Source: Polaromonas sp.
GTDB lineage: Bacteria; Pseudomonadota; Gammaproteobacteria; Burkholderiales; Burkholderiaceae
Assembly: GCA_013823505.1 (NCBI GenBank)
Contig: PNMH01000137.1
Location: 1-7,337, forward strand
Length of the DNA stretch: 7,337 nucleotides
Direction of reading: 5' to 3'
Under the pieces are notes generated by a model, which was given only the letters and a program-made list of their open reading frames with translations, ran no database searches and had not been told where the DNA came from. Every line of letters begins with the position of its first letter. Position 1 is the stretch's first letter. A program made the position numbers and the translations under genes. Below are positions 6,033-7,337 of this stretch, one piece after another.

Positions 6033-7337
6033 ACCAACTCCAAGTTTTTCTGCCCTGCGCCGCCGGCGTGGAGGACATGCTCGCCGCCGAGGTCAAGCGC
6101 ATCACCGGCGTGGATGCGCCGCACAAGGCGCGCGGTGGTGTGGCGCTCAACGCCTCCTGGCGCGACGCCATGCGGCTGAACCTGCACAGCCGCCTCACGC
6201 AGCGCGTGCTGGTGCAGCTCTGGCACGGCGGTTACCGCAGTGAACAAGACCTGTACCACGCCGCCAGCGAGGTGGCCTGGGAGATCTGGTTCACGCCGGC
6301 GCAAACCATCAAGGTCGAGATCACCGCGCAGCACAGCCCGCTGACCAGCCTGAACTTCGCCGCGCTCAAGGTGAAAGACGCCATTTGCGACCGCTTCCGC
6401 GAGAAGCGCGGCGAGCGCCCCAGCGTGAACACCACCTGGCCCGACGTGCGCATCTACGTGCACCTGACCACCGAGACGGTGAGCCTGTACATCGACACCT
6501 CGGGCGAGCCGCTGTTCAAGCGCGGCTGGCGCGAGGACAAGGGCGACGCACCGCTGAAGGAAACCCTGGCCGCGGCCATGATCGCCGCCACCGGCTGGGA
6601 CGCCTGTGCCGACCAGCCACTGGACGAGATCGTGCCGCTGTACGACCCCTGCTGCGGCAGCGGCACCGTGGTGATCGAGGCCGCGCAGATCGCGCTCAAC
6701 ATCCCGCCCGGTTATTTGCGCCGCTTCGCGTTCGAGAAGCTGCTGCCCTTTCAGCCGCACGTGTGGCAACCCATTCTGGATGAGGCCGAGCGCCAGCAAC
6801 GCGACTGGCCCGAGGGCCACCCGCCCATCGTCTTCGGCAGCGATGTGTCGTTCCGCATGGTCGACTTCGCGCAGCGCAACGCCGAGCGCGCGGGCGTGGC
6901 CCACGCCATCGAGCTGCGTGGCGGCGACGCACTGCAGCGCATGCCGCCGAGCGACAAACCCGGCGTGATGCTGCTCAACCCGCCTTACGGCGAGCGCATT
7001 GCCGCCGCCGGTGTCGCGGGGCAAAGTTCGGAAGACCGCGCGAGCGCCCGAGCCCAGCGCGCCGCGCCGCGCGAGCCGCGCACCTTCACGGTCGGCAGAG
7101 CCGCGCCGCCTGCGCCCGGCCTGGGCCGCGGGGAATCGGAGGTCTCGCGGCTGGGCCGCGAGAGCGCGCAGATGCCCGATGGCGGCGACGGCAGCGACTT
7201 CTTCAACCAACTCGCGGCCCACTGGAAAAGCCACTACGCCGGCTGGACCGCCTGGCTGCTCACGCCCGACCTCAAGCTGCCCGGCAAGATGCGCTTCAAG
7301 GAATCGCGCCGCGTGCCGCTGTGGAACGGCCCGATCG
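6029..7337 (+). CDS. rlmL: THUMP-domain 23S rRNA guanine-N2 methyltransferase, RlmL-like, 3' end outside window
   Basis: This S-adenosylmethionine-dependent enzyme matches the N-terminal half of E. coli RlmL, which makes m2G2445 in 23S rRNA; the target here is inferred by homology. 436 residues are visible and the frame is open to the window end. An N-terminal ferredoxin-like/THUMP RNA-binding region (to about residue 155) begins NQLQVFLPCAAGVEDMLAAE. The Rossmann methyltransferase follows, with motif I DPCCGSGT at 206-213 and catalytic motif IV NPPYGERI from 317. Residues 325-389 are an Ala/Arg/Gly-rich low-complexity insertion before the domain resumes at DFFNQLAAHWKSHYAGWTAW. The last visible residues (ESRRVPLWNGPI) suggest the C-terminus is close, so this is probably a single-domain enzyme without the RlmK half of the E. 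coli fusion. Start GTG 6029 overlaps the rpoN stop as GTGA. No Shine-Dalgarno is clear, so translation is probably coupled to rpoN. Confidence 0.9.
   Translation, partial: MNQLQVFLPCAAGVEDMLAAEVKRITGVDAPHKARGGVALNASWRDAMRLNLHSRLTQRVLVQLWHGGYRSEQDLYHAASEVAWEIWFTPAQTIKVEITAQHSPLTSLNFAALKVKDAICDRFREKRGERPSVNTTWPDVRIYVHLTTETVSLYIDTSGEPLFKRGWREDKGDAPLKETLAAAMIAATGWDACADQPLDEIVPLYDPCCGSGTVVIEAAQIALNIPPGYLRRFAFEKLLPFQPHVWQPILDEAERQQRDWPEGHPPIVFGSDVSFRMVDFAQRNAERAGVAHAIELRGGDALQRMPPSDKPGVMLLNPPYGERIAAAGVAGQSSEDRASARAQRAAPREPRTFTVGRAAPPAPGLGRGESEVSRLGRESAQMPDGGDGSDFFNQLAAHWKSHYAGWTAWLLTPDLKLPGKMRFKESRRVPLWNGPI
7121..7160 (+). repeat. Short in-frame direct repeat inside the methyltransferase insertion
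   Basis: CTGGGCCGCG occurs at 7121-7130 and again at 7151-7160, a 30-base (10-codon) period that gives LGRGESEVSR followed by LGRESAQMPD. It lies within the low-complexity insertion of the RlmL-like gene and may mark growth of that insertion by tandem duplication. Two copies are weak evidence in DNA this GC-rich. Confidence 0.4.

Noticed and set aside
5789..7234. Long open frame of 481 codons on the - strand opposite rpoN and the methyltransferase
   Set aside because: It arises from GC-rich codon bias on the opposite strand. It overlaps two genes with clear family motifs, and its translation shows no recognisable domain.

Overview
The window is GC-rich, and every convincing gene lies on the + strand. 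It looks like a conserved chromosomal segment from a betaproteobacterium, order Burkholderiales and most likely family Comamonadaceae. Three things point there: the gene order argS / SPOR protein / dsbA followed by lptA-lptB-rpoN, the protein sequences themselves, and a GC-rich palindromic spacer before rpoN of a kind I associate with that family. The family-level assignment is inference, because no RNA gene is present to settle it. I see no mobile element, CRISPR array, tRNA or rRNA.

Layout: (1) Positions 1-2628 look like one transcription unit. It holds the 3' part of argS, a one-base-overlapping gene for a membrane-anchored SPOR (FtsN-like) protein, and dsbA after a 77-base gap. A near-ideal intrinsic terminator (2648-2680) closes it. 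(2) The spacer 2629-2837 holds that terminator and a probable promoter (-10 at 2785-2790) for the next unit. (3) Positions 2838-7337 hold lptA, lptB (4-base overlap), a 142-base GC-palindromic spacer, rpoN, and a THUMP-domain 23S rRNA methyltransferase (4-base overlap with rpoN) that runs off the window end.

How the genes fit together: lptA and lptB encode the periplasmic bridge and the cytoplasmic ATPase of the lipopolysaccharide transport machine. DsbA makes periplasmic disulfides, which in E. coli include those needed to mature the outer-membrane partner LptD. The SPOR protein probably acts at the division septum. argS, rpoN and the methyltransferase serve translation and transcription. 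The lptA-lptB-rpoN core matches the E. coli order. However, lptC is not directly upstream of lptA, and the methyltransferase sits where hpf/ptsN usually follow rpoN.

I did not find a convincing undescribed system; this is mainly housekeeping DNA. The points most worth a second look are the palindromic repeat that supplies, and could mask, the rpoN ribosome-binding site; a 65-residue low-complexity insertion in the methyltransferase just after its catalytic NPPY motif; the twin-arginine-like signal on DsbA; and the separation of lptA from lptC.
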